Of a stretch of 64,000 nt of DNA, positions 11,601 to 33,117 are shown piece after piece (the stretch's first letter is position 1; each line of letters opens with the position of its first letter). The notes below the pieces were generated by a model, which searched no databases, was not told the DNA's origin, and saw nothing but the letters and a program-made list of their open reading frames with translations. Source of the DNA: Halocaridina rubra. Its lineage: Eukaryota > Arthropoda > Malacostraca > Decapoda > Atyidae. A program made the position numbers and the translations under genes. The DNA is taken from positions 127,001 through 191,000 of the forward strand of contig JAXCGZ010009449.1 of NCBI GenBank assembly GCA_037179515.1. The letters run 5' to 3'.

Positions 11601-14600
11601 GGTATGCATGTACAGTACTTGTGACTCAATTTTAGCATAATCTTGAATATGTAACCTCCCTCTAGAATTTGCAATTGAAGAGGCACTTTAATTAGTAAAA
11701 GTACAAAAGGACTGACTGGAAAAGGTATTAGATCCTCATATGCATAGGGGCCTGAGGAAAAATGGGGGATATGGAATCTGTTTTTGACTTCCAACATGAT
11801 ATAGCTAAAGCCACAGAAGTTCATTTATATGTGAGGCTATAGAACCAGAAGCCATCGTTTTGTACCATCAGAAAAAAATCTTCATTATAGATGCAAGAAA
11901 CTAGTATGTTAATATAAAAAATGTGAAGTAGATTCTCCCAAGTCAAGAGTTAGAAAATTTTAGGAATTTACATTGGTTTATTACAGTTTTCATTAAACTG
12001 AAACCAAAACTTTGAAAAGGGTATTTATGAGCATATCATTCATTCATGTCTTTACAATACTGTATGGATACATACTTTGAGCCTACAAGAAGACAAATAT
12101 TATTCTTATACATGGGCCATTTAGCATCCCCCACCTGGTTATCATTTGATAGTTGTTTTTGTTAACTCAGCAGATATATACTTACGACTTAAAGAGTTTT
12201 AGAAATATAAGTAAAATGGCGAGTACCACAATAAGTACAACACTTGATATGCTTGTAGGAATTGGCTCATATATAACACTGTAAAAAAAAAAAATCACAT
12301 TAGACTAAGTTACTCAATTACTTGATATTTTCTTTTCTTTTGCGCCAATCATAAAGTTTTTATTAATTTATCTCTTTCTTTCCTTCAATATATATAATTA
12401 CTGTACAGTGGTGTCGCCTCATTAGATTTACTGTAATGCAATTTTGAAAATATTCTGTTGGAATATATCAAGATAAAAATTCATAATATATTTCCCCTTT
12501 AAAATACATTATGGTAATTACTGTACTGCTTTACAATAATTTAAATTATGTAAAATTTTAGTACGCTACAGTACTCTAGGCATCATATGAAGTATATTGG
12601 CTGGAACTAGTCCACATGCAAAGTACCGATGCTTTTAAATACAAGGTTTTAATGTATAAAAATATTGATGGAGATTGGGAGTGGGGGAACTAATTGATCA
12701 CTTAAAATGAGGGACAACTATAGACAAAAGTTTATTACCCTTTATGCAATATTGCATTTCCAAAATTAGCTATCATATATTTTAATCTTTAACCTTGAAA
12801 CTAAAATTTAATGACATGACACTCCAATATACAATTCACATCTATAGAAAAAGTCATTATTAAAATGTGCCTGGTATTTTCCAAATGTATAAGGCAATAC
12901 TGTGTAGTTTTTTCAACATTTTCTTACCACAATTCTCTGTAAACTCTTCCTTGGTTACAGTGACAAAAATTGTCATTACCACATTTTTGCACATCACAGA
13001 TGACGGAGTCATTGCACTGTGACCCCAGAGAACCTACAATAAGAGGGTGTTTTTGTTTAAGACGTGTTTTGTATATGAGCTTTTGTGAATATTCAGGTTT
13101 TTTTTTCATTCAAATCTTGTTATAAGCTTCTACAATATTAGTTGTATTTAGATGTTAGACAGTTTTCGAAAAATGATAAGTAGAAACGTACAGAAAATGC
13201 ACAGTATTATTATTTTCAAGCAATATTTTTTTAATACAGCATTGGATATGGAATTATTATCTTTACATCAGTTCTTAACCTTTTCAGGTGGTGGAAGAGA
13301 CTTTTCCAAAAGAAAACACAATAGTTGTCTGCAAGGGTAATATTGATTTTTGCTTAGAGACTAAGTGAGTATAGATGAACTGAAGCCTTAAATTATTTTC
13401 TTACAGATAGCATAATCTCTGTCCAAGCATTGTAACCTTACCGCATATGCCACAGTAGAATAAGAAGTCAGGGTCACTGGTTGTGTATATTAAGCAGGTA
13501 CCACGTGCACATATACATTTGTTTTCATGACATGATGGAAATGGTGCTGTCCAGGGAGGTTCTTGACAGTCTTTTAGTGTATCACATGCTAGATCAGGAA
13601 GTTCCAAACCTGAAATCACACAAAAACAGCTATTTGATATATTTTATACTGTATGTGTTATTTAAGTAAACTTAACACTATTACAAGGCTGGAGCCTCTA
13701 AACGGATTCATACCTTTTGTGAGGGAACTGTGCCTCTACTATCCTTACATATTCAGTAATTTAGCCAGTTTGTTTTCTGAATGGAGATGGTGTTGCAGTT
13801 TAATGTATCTTCTTACCCAGATACTTGTGAAGATAATTAACCTACATGGAAAAGAGCTCAAAGTTCATTGATATGTAAATATTTCTTGATTTGGCCTCTT
13901 TGATTCAAATTATGTAGACTTGAGAGAGAGAATTGTTTGTTACTGTATTTTTATATTTTGCAATTTGTATGTTATTGTACAGCATTTATTATTGTCGTTA
14001 TGTTCAACATCTTTTTACATGTTTACTGTGCAGAATCTTAAGTTTTCTTATAACATCCACTCATGCAAATGTTTGATACCTGAGTCACATGATGTTCAGA
14101 GAAAGGTTTAATAAAGCTGTTCACTGGTCTGCTTTGCATTTCATGGTCATTTTTATTATGGTAATCATCATTATGTTTTAACATCTGCTTTATTTTTCAG
14201 CATTTTCAGTTATATCATCCCAAACACACTCATGAAAACATTTGATGTTGAAATCATTTGATATTTCGATAGAGGATTAGTATGCCTGTTTGTATGTTTT
14301 ACAATTCATGTACTTTAGTTATTTACTCATAACATTCTCAACCTAACACATTCTTTGAAATGTTTGATACTGTATCGCGTGGTTTTCAGATAGAGGTTTA
14401 GTAATTCTGTTTACTATATGTTTTACATTATAACAACTTTTGCCCTGTGTTTACATATACTGTAATCTGTATTGCATAAGGTAAAGTTTAAGTAGAGTAC
14501 AGTAATGTAGCCATATTTTATTGTATATGAGAGGGTGGAAATTGATATACTGTACAGTATGCAAGGTATACATAGGCGATTTTTTTTTGTAAGGAACAGA

Positions 14601-15612
14601 TTGCTATCATATGATTCAGGAAATTGTATGCTGCAAATTACATATGTGCATTCCAGTATCAATTTGGCATGAAGAGGGTCCTTACAAATGTAAAGTATTT
14701 TTTACTTGAGGATTTGGTATAGTAATTACTCAAATTGTTTTGCAGTTTAGTGACCTGGCTTAGGTCAGGTGAGTACAGTGGAATTAGAAAAAAATGTTAG
14801 ATTTAGTGATAGCTACTCCCTGTAAGACTTACCCGGTAGTAATTTTCACTGAATGATAGTATTAATTGTATGCCTCAGACCATTAAATTACAGTACTTTG
14901 ATTTTAAAGTAAATGTTAAATAAAAACTATTCGTATTAATTTGAAAAAATGCATCATAACACATTAATAATGGAACTATACAATCCTAATTCAAGAATTT
15001 AGTGTATCCACCAGCAATGAGAATTAATGAGAAAATTTATCACACCTGATCATAAAGAAGAGTAAGCATAAAAAAAAGAATATAAGTAATGTACTCCTTA
15101 CTGCGCTAAAACTCTTACAATGAATTCACTCATTCTCTTGGACCTCAAGTGAAAACAAATTGATCTCTCTCAGACCCCACAGGTAGCCACACCCGAGCGG
15201 CCGTTCTTCTCGATTCTCTGCATGGCACTAATAATTGTCATATTACTTGTTATAGAGTGCAGTAATGCTTCTCCTGGAAACTGTGACCTGCTTTGTTATC
15301 ATAGGAAATGGTAATATGATCAGAAATATGATATATTGTAACTCATGTTTACCTTATAACAAAGATGAGCTAAACCTGTTTTCTTTTTAATGTTTACTGT
15401 GCTTCCATATGTAAATTTTCCCTTATTTTTTGTCATTTAAATATTTATAATTACAGATACCGGTATATAGTCAAATGTCTTTTTCATTTTGCAGTCAAAA
15501 GCATGTAAAAAAAAAAAAGAATTCCATGGTTCTTCTTACCTGAAGCTGGTAGAAGCAGCAAATTCATTGTCACGAAATACATAAATAGCATCTTGGTTGA
15601 GAAAGTTTCCAT
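8682..15612 (-). CDS. Type I membrane protein with 14-Cys ectodomain and Ser-rich tail (paralogue 1)
   Basis: An eight-exon model, 385 aa, function unknown. Exons on the minus strand in order are 15540-15612, 13442-13609, 12928-13033, 12186-12278, 10119-10179, 9761-9844, 9150-9340 and 8682-9063. All have GT-AG borders, with intron phases 1,1,2,2,0,0,2. The start METFSTKM leads into a hydrophobic signal peptide ending LLLLPASG. Exon 2 has eight cysteines (CDTLKDC, CHENKC, CIC, CGIC). Exon 3 plus the junction gives six more (CNDSVIC, CHC). Exon 4 holds a transmembrane helix (SSVVLIVVLAILLIFLKLF). Exon 5 has a cytosolic WCNRC. The last two exons are very Ser/Arg/Asn-rich and likely disordered. 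The cysteine pattern resembles EB/EGF-like modules, but no family name is certain. The gene at 23984-30958 has the same architecture. Confidence 0.85.
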
Positions 15613-16630
<1,018 letters not shown>

Positions 16631-17142
16631 AATACTTCTAATGTATTATAATTATAGAGCTTTGTTTTGATAGAAGTTCGGTATTTCTATAGATATTTTC
16701 TCTGTTTCCATCGACTCTTAAGAAGCACTCTCTACCTGCAGTAATATATGTACACTTTATTTTTAAATTTTGATACTTTAAGGATATTACTATATGAAGT
16801 AAACATTATTTAAGATATAGCAACTGCTGTTTAAACGTTTTTTATGTTAATTTTCGTGTCCTGTAACCCTTAATTGAATTCAGATGTGATCATGATTCGG
16901 CGGTTTTGGGTCCTATCTGCTTTACCATGGTGACAATTTTTTCTTAACCGTGTGTAAAGGTGCCTCATGGTCTATGGCAACGCGGTGCTTGACAGTGACT
17001 CAATTCTGCAAAATGGGATTCACATTAAAAGCTGAAAAACACACACTCAAGCTTGCATATATTGCTAGTTTTTTACATTTTTCCCCATTCCAAACCCAAA
17101 ACTTGAATTCCCCTGCTCTCCCCCATTATTGTATTGAGAAAG

Positions 17143-17258
<116 letters not shown>

Positions 17259-17790
17259 AATCCCATTGGCCTGCATCACGTATACACACTTTTCTCCACA
17301 CATTCCTATTGGTTAAGGACAAGGCAGAGATGAGGTAATGTCACACATAGGAAAATGACAGACAGAAAAAAGTCAAAGCACAGAGGACCCAGAGATATGG
17401 AGGACTAGGCCCTGAGATGACAATAGATCTGCTTTTTGAAGGATGAAAAGTCATAAGAATTAGGAAAGACAGAAGGAGGAAGAGAGTTCCAGAGTCTGGA
17501 GGTAGATGGGAAGAAGCAGTCGCTGCACCGACCAATCCGCGGACCACAAATCTCCACACAGTACCTGTGAGATGAGGCCGATTGGCGAGTGTTACGCGAC
17601 TTTGGCACTGGGGGAGGGATGCAACTCGCCAACTCATCAGAGCAGCGATGGAAGGAGTAGCAGTAGTAAAGAGAAAGGGAAGATACCTTACAGCGAAGAG
17701 AGAGAGAATCCAGATTAGAAGTAAGAGAAGGATCATTAATGAGTCTGACTCCCCTAGATTCAACCCTATCAAGGAGATAAGTACACCTAG

Positions 17791-18724
17791 TTCGCTTTTT
17801 ACGAGTGTTTATAGAAAAAAAACTTTCATTTTAGTAAATAATTGACTGCCTCAGAGACACTTTTCCGCCATGCTCCTCCTCTTCTACCGCTTAATGCGAT
17901 CCGATACTATGAAGATAATGGAGAAAAAGCATTTAGAACAAACAGCAAATTCACTTACGATATAATATCGTCAGGGAAATAGCGTGCGAGGGTGCATCAG
18001 CTGATACGGAAGCGGCAAAACATATTGCAGATCAAGGTTCGTTCTACCGCATCCTCCTCCTCTTCTACCGTTTAATGCTATCGGATATTATGAAGAGAAT
18101 GGAAAAACGCATTAAGAACAAACAGCAAACAAACTTGTGATATAATATTGTTAGGGAAATAGCGTGCGAGGGTGCATCGGCTGATACGTAAGCGGCAAAA
18201 TGTTTGCAGATAAAGGTTCGTTCTCCCGCATCCTCCTCCTCTTCTACCGCTTAATGCGATCGGATATTATGAAGAGAATGGAAAAAAGCATTAAGAACAA
18301 ACAGCAAACAAACTTGCGATATAATATCGTCAGGGAAATAGCGTGTGAGGGTGCATCAACTGATACGGAGGCGGCAAAACGTTCGCATCCTTGTGCTCAC
18401 TGCCACCATGCACATCCCAGTGTATGCCTGTTGCCCACCGCATAATAGAGTGCATTAATTTGTTTACTGTACAGTAAATCTGTATATCTTATACTGTACA
18501 CAATTTGCATGTTAATATAAGTAACTACAGGTGTTTCTTCTTTGTTGTGTACTTATAAAATATGTTTTACTTATCTTATATCTTTGGTATAGTGTGTTTA
18601 TGTACGGTTGTGAAACGTATCTATAAACATTATCATTGTTTCTTATGGAAAATGACTCGATACATTACGCGAAAATTACAATACACGGCACTTTTGAGAA
18701 CCTATTTTCGCGTTATTTTAAGAA
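17791..18724. mobile_element. Insertion inside the LINE, bordered by CTAG on both sides
   Basis: LINE sequence stops at CTAG (18725-18728) and resumes at CTAG (17787-17790), which fits a 4-bp target duplication inside TACAC-CTAG-GTGTA. The insert ends show weakly matching inverted termini (TTCTTAAAATAACGCG against TTCGCTTTTTACGAG). It carries three tandem copies of a ~180-bp unit. No transposase was recognised. The superfamily is unknown. Confidence 0.6.
17869..18390. repeat. Three tandem copies of a ~180-bp unit
   Basis: The marker 'cttctaccg' recurs at 17881, 18062 and 18241, so the period is 181 and 179 bp. Each unit contains related 'gaagagaatggaaaa', 'aacaaacagcaaa', 'gatataatat' and 'gcgtgcgagggtgcatc' blocks. 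The unit has no convincing coding frame. Confidence 0.9.
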
Positions 18725-20460
18725 CTAGGTGTATAAGAAGAAGCACCCCAGATGTGTGAGCAGTATTCTAAGCAGGGACGGATAAGATCTTTATAAGTTT
18801 TAAGTACTGTAACTGTAAAGAGGAAAAGTAATGACGAAAACGAAACAAAACCCCCAAGTTTTTGGATGAAGATTTAGAAATTTGGATTATGTGATTCCTC
18901 CAAGACAAGTTAGAGGCTATATGGATTCCTAATATGTTGATGGAATTAAGAGGGTAAATTTTGTTACTTTCTAAGACAAGAGGGTTATAAGGAGGAGAAG
19001 ATAAAGAGATAGCCAGAAACTGTGTCTTGGAGGCATTGAATTTAACTAAATTTTGAGTGCCCCACTCAGATACTCTCTGCAAATTGGAGTTGAGAGTAGA
19101 AGAAAGAGTGAAACAAGACTGATTACGAGTAGCAGATGAAGGTTGTGAAGAAAAGGCAGTGGAAAAGTGAAGGGTAGAATCATCAGCAAAGGCATGAAGA
19201 AGTCAGGAAGATGGTGATTGTAGAAGATCACTGATGAAGATAAGGAAGAGAGTAGGTGAAAGAACAGAGCCCTGTGGAACACCACTGGTATCAGAGAAAG
19301 GGCTAGATATCGCACCATCAACAACTACAGATATAAAACGGTCAGTAAGAAAACTGGAAATCAGAAAACAGAAAGAAGGGGTAAAGCTATAGGTAGGGAG
19401 TTTGGCCAACAGAGCCTTGTGCCAGACTCTGTCAAAAGCCTTAGAGATGTCAAGGGCGATGACAAAGGATTCCCCTTAGTTCCACAGAGAAGATGACCTT
19501 ACGTGAGTAATATAGGACAGGAGATAACCAGTGGATCTTGCCTTGTGGAAGCCGTACTGTTGATCTGAGTTAAGTGAGTTAGATTCAAGGCGTTTCAAGA
19601 AGTGAGCATTTAGCAAACTTTCGAAAACTTTAGCAATAGAGGAGGTTTGGGCAATAGGTCGGTAGTTTGAAGGAATAGAGCGGTCACCCTTCTTTGGAAC
19701 AGCTTGAACTAGAGCATGCTTCCAAGATGAAGGATAGATACTAGTTGACAGAATGAGGCGAAAAGATGGCAAAGCACGTGAGCCAGTTCATCTGCAAACT
19801 CCTTAAGGAACCTTGCAGGGATACCATCAGATTCAGATACCTTTTTTGTCTTTAGCAAGTGAAGAACCTTATGATGTTTGCGTGAAGAACGGATAAGGTA
19901 GGGTACAGGGTTAGAGAGGGGTAAAGATTGAGGAACAGGTGTTCTGGAATCGTTTATAGAAGAGTTTTCAGAAAAATGAGAGCCAAAGAGAGTGGCTTTG
20001 TCAGTGGGAGAGCAAGCTATAGAACCATCAGAACGAATGAGAGGGGGAAAGCTTGAGTTACAGAAGTTTTTGAAGATGTTTTTGGCTAAGGGCCAGAAGC
20101 ATTTGTCTGTGGGAGAGGAGTTAAGGTCATCAACTTTCCTTCTTATAAAGGAAGCCTTAGATCCTTTCCAATCTACCCTGCTGATGACTCAAGCAGGATG
20201 GTGGGGGGGGAGTGGTAGTTACCCTTTATCACCAAGTAGCTAAGGGGAGTGACTGAGATATGTTTGCCATGTGTTGCATGTACGTTCATTTGCTCAACCA
20301 CCAGTCCATCACCCTTACAAGTGGGAATAGAGCCATTGTATACTCATGAGACAGATATTTTTCCTAAAGTGTTTTGGTTAATTCAAGCAAATCTGAGCTT
20401 AATTTTTTCCCAAAAATACTTTCAGCAAGAAGTGTGGGAATAGCTTCCCATCTTTGAACA

Positions 20461-20700
20461 TAGATAGGACTAGCTAGGACAGTTCAATATTGAGTCTTTT
20501 TTTCAGTTATGACTTTTTGTTATGCTTATATCTATACACCGAATGTTTTGTCATATTTGTTGCGCATCTTTTATGATCCCCTCCCATCTGACAAGTTACA
20601 GAACTCCCCATCTCTTTGGTTTATAATTTCTTCGTACCCAAGCCCAATGAGGGCAATATTTTTTCCCCTCTTGGTGTCATACTCATATAAAAAAAAAAGT
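20461..20700 (+). repeat. Dispersed element with LINE-type 3' tail (copy 2)
   Basis: Shares 'aggacagttcaatattga', 'catctgacaagtta' and 'cttggtgtcatactcata' plus a poly-A end with copies near 0.6, 22.7, 32, 45.2 and 54.6 kb. It is followed by a short TTAGG-like stretch. Confidence 0.7.
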
Positions 20701-20885
20701 TTGGGTAGGGCAACACCATCTGCAATAGGTTAGGTTGCCAAACAAAACAAAAAAAAATTTTGAACTTCAAATGATAATCAACACAGCTCTGAAAATTTAC
20801 AGATTCTAAACATATTATGAGTTACATAATGATCAGCTGTAATTTTTATAACCATGTTAATGATTAGTGATAAGTTTTTTGTGTG

Positions 20886-21058
20886 TAGATGGCATTTTAT
20901 GCCACTATTAATCCCCATTGAAATGGGGGTAGGCACAGACAGATTGAAGAATGTGAATTAAGGCGAAATCCCCTCCCTAATGACCCGTGATGGGTTCGAA
21001 CATGGGGTTGTCACTCCTGAATCAGGTGCTCTAACCACTGTGCTACAGCAGTCCCAGT
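20886..21058 (-). repeat. tRNA-derived SINE
   Basis: Read on the minus strand from 21058, a tRNA-like head has an A box (TAGCACAGTGGTTAGAGCAC) and a B box (GTTCGAACCC). A body with a 'CCCCATT..AATGGGG' palindrome follows. Related bodies lie near 43.35, 50.7 and 54.2 kb, and a head near 32.83 kb. Not a functional tRNA: the acceptor and anticodon arms do not fold as a standard cloverleaf on inspection. Confidence 0.75.
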
Positions 21059-21060
21059 TT

Positions 21061-22235
21061 GTGTAGAATAAATCTGATTGGCATTTATGACAAAACCACA
21101 GAAGGGGATAGTGTTTTGTATGACATGGAAGGAGATGTAATAATAGTCACAATTTATTATAGATTGTCTTAAAACTATACCCTAAAGTAATTAATTTATG
21201 ATATTGGTCTTAATTTGCAATTTTAAGTACAATATTCAGAAACAGCTCAATTTGTTCCCTGTTACAAATTATTTTAGGTACATTTTTACAATTTGACCTG
21301 TCCCAATTTAGAGGTGAAAATTATATTTTCCTTTGTTTTTTTATGTACAGTATTTTGATAGAATGTGACCTTGTAAACCATCAGTAAACGTATGCTGACC
21401 AAAGCTAATTAAACCTAACCTAAAAATTAGTCATAAATTAATTTTTTTTTTTTTTAGGTAAGGTTAGCATGCATTTTCCATGCTTTTCGAGGTCATATCA
21501 TTCATAGCAAACAAAAACCTGAGACAAAATATAATCATAGTGGTTAAAATTCGTTTTATGCCCCCTTCTGTATCCTACCCTTAAAATCAGCGTTGCCACC
21601 ACTAATTGATGTGTCACACTACTGTATAAATCCCCAAATTCACCCTGTTAAGGTATGTAAGGCTTAAAATTTGAGTTAGATTTAGTTTTTTTTAACGGTT
21701 TTAATGGTTAAGATTCATTTTACGAACCCTCTTCCATATCCCACCTGAGAAATCAGTGTTGCCACCACTATCTGAAATGTGCAGTGCTAAGTATAAACAC
21801 CCAAATTCACCCGTTTAAAATATGTAAGACTTCAAATTTGAGGTAGGTTACTTAGATTAAGTTATTTAAGTACCCAGTGCCACTCACCAGGTTTGGCCCT
21901 AATGCAAAAAAGTTATTTCTGAAGAAAATTATCAGGTGAATCTAAAACACATCGAAACCTGTCAGGAAATAAATTGAAGGGGTGCATAAAACAAATCATA
22001 ACCACCTTATTACCATCTACAATCCAAGGATTAATTTTACATTACAGCCTTCACTGGCACAAACATCACTCGACACTTTATCACTGCCATTACTAGCTTC
22101 TAGGCTAACTAAATTATCGAAAAGTGTGAGGCAAGGTGTTCATCCAATTACACTGACTGATATGCCTGTTGAATTGTTATAACTACTGTACTTACCCAAT
22201 TATAATTACGTTCTTATCAAATACAGTAGAATACT
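21061..22235. other. Intergenic DNA without recognised gene
   Basis: It holds two related stretches around 21540-21660 and 21705-21850 (shared 'gccaccact' and 'cccaaattcaccc' followed by 'tatgtaag'), a diverged direct duplication of about 170 bp. Nothing coding was seen. Confidence 0.5.
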
Positions 22236-22247
22236 GTATACTACTAC

Positions 22248-22291
<44 letters not shown>

Positions 22292-22318
22292 ATAATAATA
22301 ATAATAATAATAATAGTA
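22236..22318. repeat. (ACT)n then (AAT)n trinucleotide repeats
   Basis: About 16 ACT units followed by about 8 AAT units. Confidence 0.9.
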
Positions 22319-22540
22319 TTAAGAGAATAAAACAAGTGACCAAGAACTTTCACATGAGCTTAGTAACGTAATAAAGAATCAACTAAAAGGGATAGGGAAA
22401 TGGAATCACCGGTAGTCCCTTGCCCAGGATTTATTCCCAAGTCGCAGAAATGGCAAGGATGCTTAGGTATGAGGTATCCCTGCTTTATAAAGATTTTTGC
22501 TACATTTATGGTCACCATGTTAGCCCATTGGGGTATGATG

Positions 22541-23225
<685 letters not shown>

Positions 23226-23983
23226 AGAATATTCAGGATTGCTGTTCATGTGAGAAGTGAGTAGTCTTTTATGTTATCACTGATATTAACGTATCTTATC
23301 AATAAATTAATCATGATAGTGCAGTAATTGAATGTGGTGTATTTTCAGTAATACTACAAATATTTATCCTCATATGTTGAAAATATTGTTGAGCCCAGTA
23401 TAGTGCACACGGCTTAATTTACTAAACTGTTACCCAGTAAAACTTTCCTTTTAAAGTATGAAAATTACTTAAAAACAGAATTATAAAAAAGATAACTGTT
23501 GAGCTCATGAGATGGTATGTATCTCATACCAACTTACCCTTCTCCTATCTTGTTAGTGATATTGGGAGATAAGACTTATCATTTGTATAATCAAGTACCC
23601 CTCGTTTTTTCTCTCTCTCTCAGGTGTTATCTTTTGTTATCATGTGTCTTTAGCTGAATGTGTTTATCATTAGTTTGACCATATTAGTGAAATATTCAGC
23701 TTGTATTTTATACATTATAGTTAAAATTTTCTAAGGATTAGCGCTGTGAATGTTCCTGAGTTTAAACCTCCCCTTCAACTAATAAATGCATGTAGTTCTC
23801 ATTTACTAAATATGTGACTGAGAAAACATAATGGGACAAAAACAGATATCTGTAGTGAGTGAATGAGGAGTTATGTCCGGTAGTTTCAGGTTTTCTTGGT
23901 CATAAACTTAGAAAACCAAACACTTCGAAGATGGTGAAAATATTAATATTACAAATGAAGTAAATGACAAAGAAATATAAAAG

Positions 23984-30958
<6,975 letters not shown>

Positions 30959-31660
30959 ACTAAATAGAGATATAGTTTAATATTGCAATCAACATATATT
31001 TATTCCTATGTTCAAATTAAATGCATAAACTTTTACAATGCCTCTGCAAAGACAATTTTGCTTTCCAAACAATTTCTATATAACTAATAAATTTACATTA
31101 GAAGGATTAGTGTAAAAAGTTACTACCAGTTGGTTCTAGCCAAAACCTTAGATGTCTGAGGAGTTCTTTTTCTGTCAACAGTGCAGTAGGAGTCCACTAA
31201 ATATATTATTCACTTTTTTTTGAAGGGCCAATAAAAGTGAAGTGATTTACAAATGCTGGCATACTGTATAGGTTCTGTAAATCATTTATTAGTCGTCTCT
31301 AATGAGAAGTGCCAGCATTACTTATCCGAATCCGATTTACTCATTTATTTCCTTATTTTCATGTGTATTCTAAGTGACTTAATTTTAAAATTATATAATT
31401 TCGTGTTTTTACGTTTTATAGAACTGTACAGCTCTAAATTTATCGGCAAATAATATTGTACACTGATTTTGTCGAAGGCAAGCAAAGTTACATGAATATA
31501 TTTTCTTTAAAGAAAGAAATGTCTTAATTAGGAACTAGTTTTTATGACAATATTTGTAATTTTCCTTGTATAGATCTTCAAAAGCTATGGGATACTGTAT
31601 ATTTACTGTATTTTACTATCGCATTTGCTGTATGTCGTCTTCCTAATAAAGTTAGTTACT
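30959..31660 (+). other. 3' untranslated region of paralogue 2 with candidate polyA signals
   Basis: AATAAA hexamers occur near 31085 and 31226 and at 31645-31650. The last, followed by a T/G-rich stretch, is a plausible end of the transcript. Transcript evidence is lacking. Confidence 0.5.
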
Positions 31661-31734
31661 TAAACAGTGACCTGAAGAAAAATTCTGAATGAGCTATTTT
31701 TACAAAAGTTGCAAAGTGACCTCTTAGTAAAGTG

Positions 31735-31803
31735 AACGCAAAAAAATGAAGGTACATTTTTCTGTCTATGTAAAAAATGAAGGTACATTTTTCTGTCTAT
31801 GTA
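31735..31803. repeat. Two tandem copies of a ~31-bp unit
   Basis: 'atgaaggtacatttttctg' plus 'tctatgtaa' occurs twice back to back. Confidence 0.9.
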
Positions 31804-31864
31804 ATCTATGAAGGAAATATCCCTTTGTGTAGATGCCAGGATAATCATATTGCGGTTTTGTGCC

Positions 31865-32085
31865 ATGGAAGTTTTTTTTTTTATGATTGTGACACCAGGA
31901 CGGGCCACAAAAAATAAAATAAAACAGCCCTCATCGGGCCTGGGCACGAAGAATACATAACGTAAAGAGAAACAGAGATGGAGAGTGTAATGATTCGTCA
32001 GATGTGTAGGGATAATAAAAGGTGTGTGATGAATATCCAAGAATATTCAGTGTAGCTGTAGGCATAGAAAAAGCGGCATTCATCC
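31865..32085 (-). repeat. Dispersed element with LINE-type 3' tail (copy 4)
   Basis: On the minus strand it ends in 'cctggtgtcacaatcataa' and a poly-A run. Very similar to the copy at 45040-45300, so both are relatively young. Confidence 0.75.
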
Positions 32086-32250
32086 AAGTTTGTCAAGAGG
32101 GACAAAGGTCGCCTTGCAATACGTAGGTACATTGCAAGAGAACTATTTCAGATGCATTTTTCAACGTGGATGAGAAGTGCTGAAAGTAAAGTGGAATGCG
32201 TTAATAAATACCTGAAATAATCAGAGGTAAATATATTTTTTCAAATTTTC

Positions 32251-32256
32251 TTTATT
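32251..32256 (-). terminator. Candidate polyadenylation signal of the FAS1 gene
   Basis: AATAAA on the minus strand, about 860 bp beyond the stop codon at 33118. Placed by motif only; nearer non-canonical signals cannot be excluded. Confidence 0.3.
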
Positions 32257-32824
32257 GATAAGTACATGCAGTCCATCAGAAGTATTCCAAACTTAGAAAT
32301 CAATGGAGAAGAAAGTGTGAATGTACTGTCAGCCCTGGTATGATGAAAATTTCATTTATAATTTTAAACTGAAGAAGTGGGTAAGTTATCGGCAATACTA
32401 GTATAGGCTGACATGCACAGTAGCTTGGCGTTATATGCTGAACTGGTGTTGAGGCAGTAATCTACAAAGCTAGTGCATAACCCAAAATATTATTATGTAA
32501 ACTGATGACAAGTTGATATACCACCCATGAAGTGGTATTGGTTATGCCGAACCCGTAAGTATGGTCCAACTGCAGTAGAGGCTATACATTCCCTTTGAAA
32601 TTAAATACATATCCAGCAGTAAAAATTTTAAATAATATACATAGAATGCAGGTTGAGTGGAAGAATGTAAACAAATGGGAAAAAAGCCATGTGTAAGATC
32701 TGAAGAGTTACTAGAGCTCTGGGAACCAGATTCAACCTGTCAGAGATAAACAGAACATGACACATTACACTTACGCACATAGGTTAAGAAAGCATTGTGA
32801 TTATTGTTGTAATGAAATTTTGAA

Positions 32825-32935
32825 GAACCGCAATAGTCCAGTTGTTAAAGCGCGTGACTCAGGAAGTGACAACCCATGTTCGAGCCCATTTTGGGAGGTT
32901 AAGAAGGGCATCCAGTTTTTATTCCTCGGCTCCAA
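32825..32935 (+). repeat. tRNA-derived SINE head
   Basis: A-box-like TAGTCCAGTTGTT and B-box GTTCGAGCCC at normal spacing, followed by a 'ggcatccag' body block like the SINE near 43.4 kb. Confidence 0.65.
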
Positions 32936-33117
32936 CTTGTCTACCACCATTCGAATGCAATTTAATAATTATAAAATAGCAGACAACAACAAGATTTGTA
33001 AAGACTAAAGAAATACAGTATTGACAAGTAGATAAAATAGAAAATTGGCAGCTACTGAAAGATGTAGATTGAAGGAAACAATTTTAACAGTATTCTATCC
33101 GTGCTCACTAATATACC

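Larger units (their letters stand above)
17325..20215 (-). mobile_element. Broken jockey/CR1-like LINE, split by a second insertion
   Basis: Minus-strand frames give, in order, a linker with DGIPARFLKEFADELAHVL (about 19.80 kb), VPKKGDRSIPSNYRPIAQTS and QQYGFHKARST (19.48-19.77 kb), ALDISKAFDRVWH (about 19.45 kb), GVPQGSVLSPTLF (about 19.25 kb), and FADDST (about 19.18 kb), which is the catalytic motif in FADD form. A thumb region NILGIHIASNLSWRNHI (about 18.9 kb) follows, then LEYCSHIWGASSYTP (about 18.75 kb). The tail resumes at 17.78 kb with LLDRVESRGVRLINDPS and ends SRLWNSLPPSVFPNSY near 17.45 kb. Stops and frameshifts break the ORF. The gap at 17791-18724 is a separate insertion. Confidence 0.88.

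Noticed and set aside
17341..17772. 143-codon minus-strand frame as a host protein
   Set aside because: It overlaps the LINE tail in another frame; the recognisable LINE motifs are in the neighbouring frame.
19992..20243. Plus-strand frame over the LINE
   Set aside because: Antisense shadow of the minus-strand LINE ORF.
20986..21058. tRNA gene
   Set aside because: A and B boxes are present but the arms do not pair as a tRNA, and the sequence continues into a dispersed SINE body.
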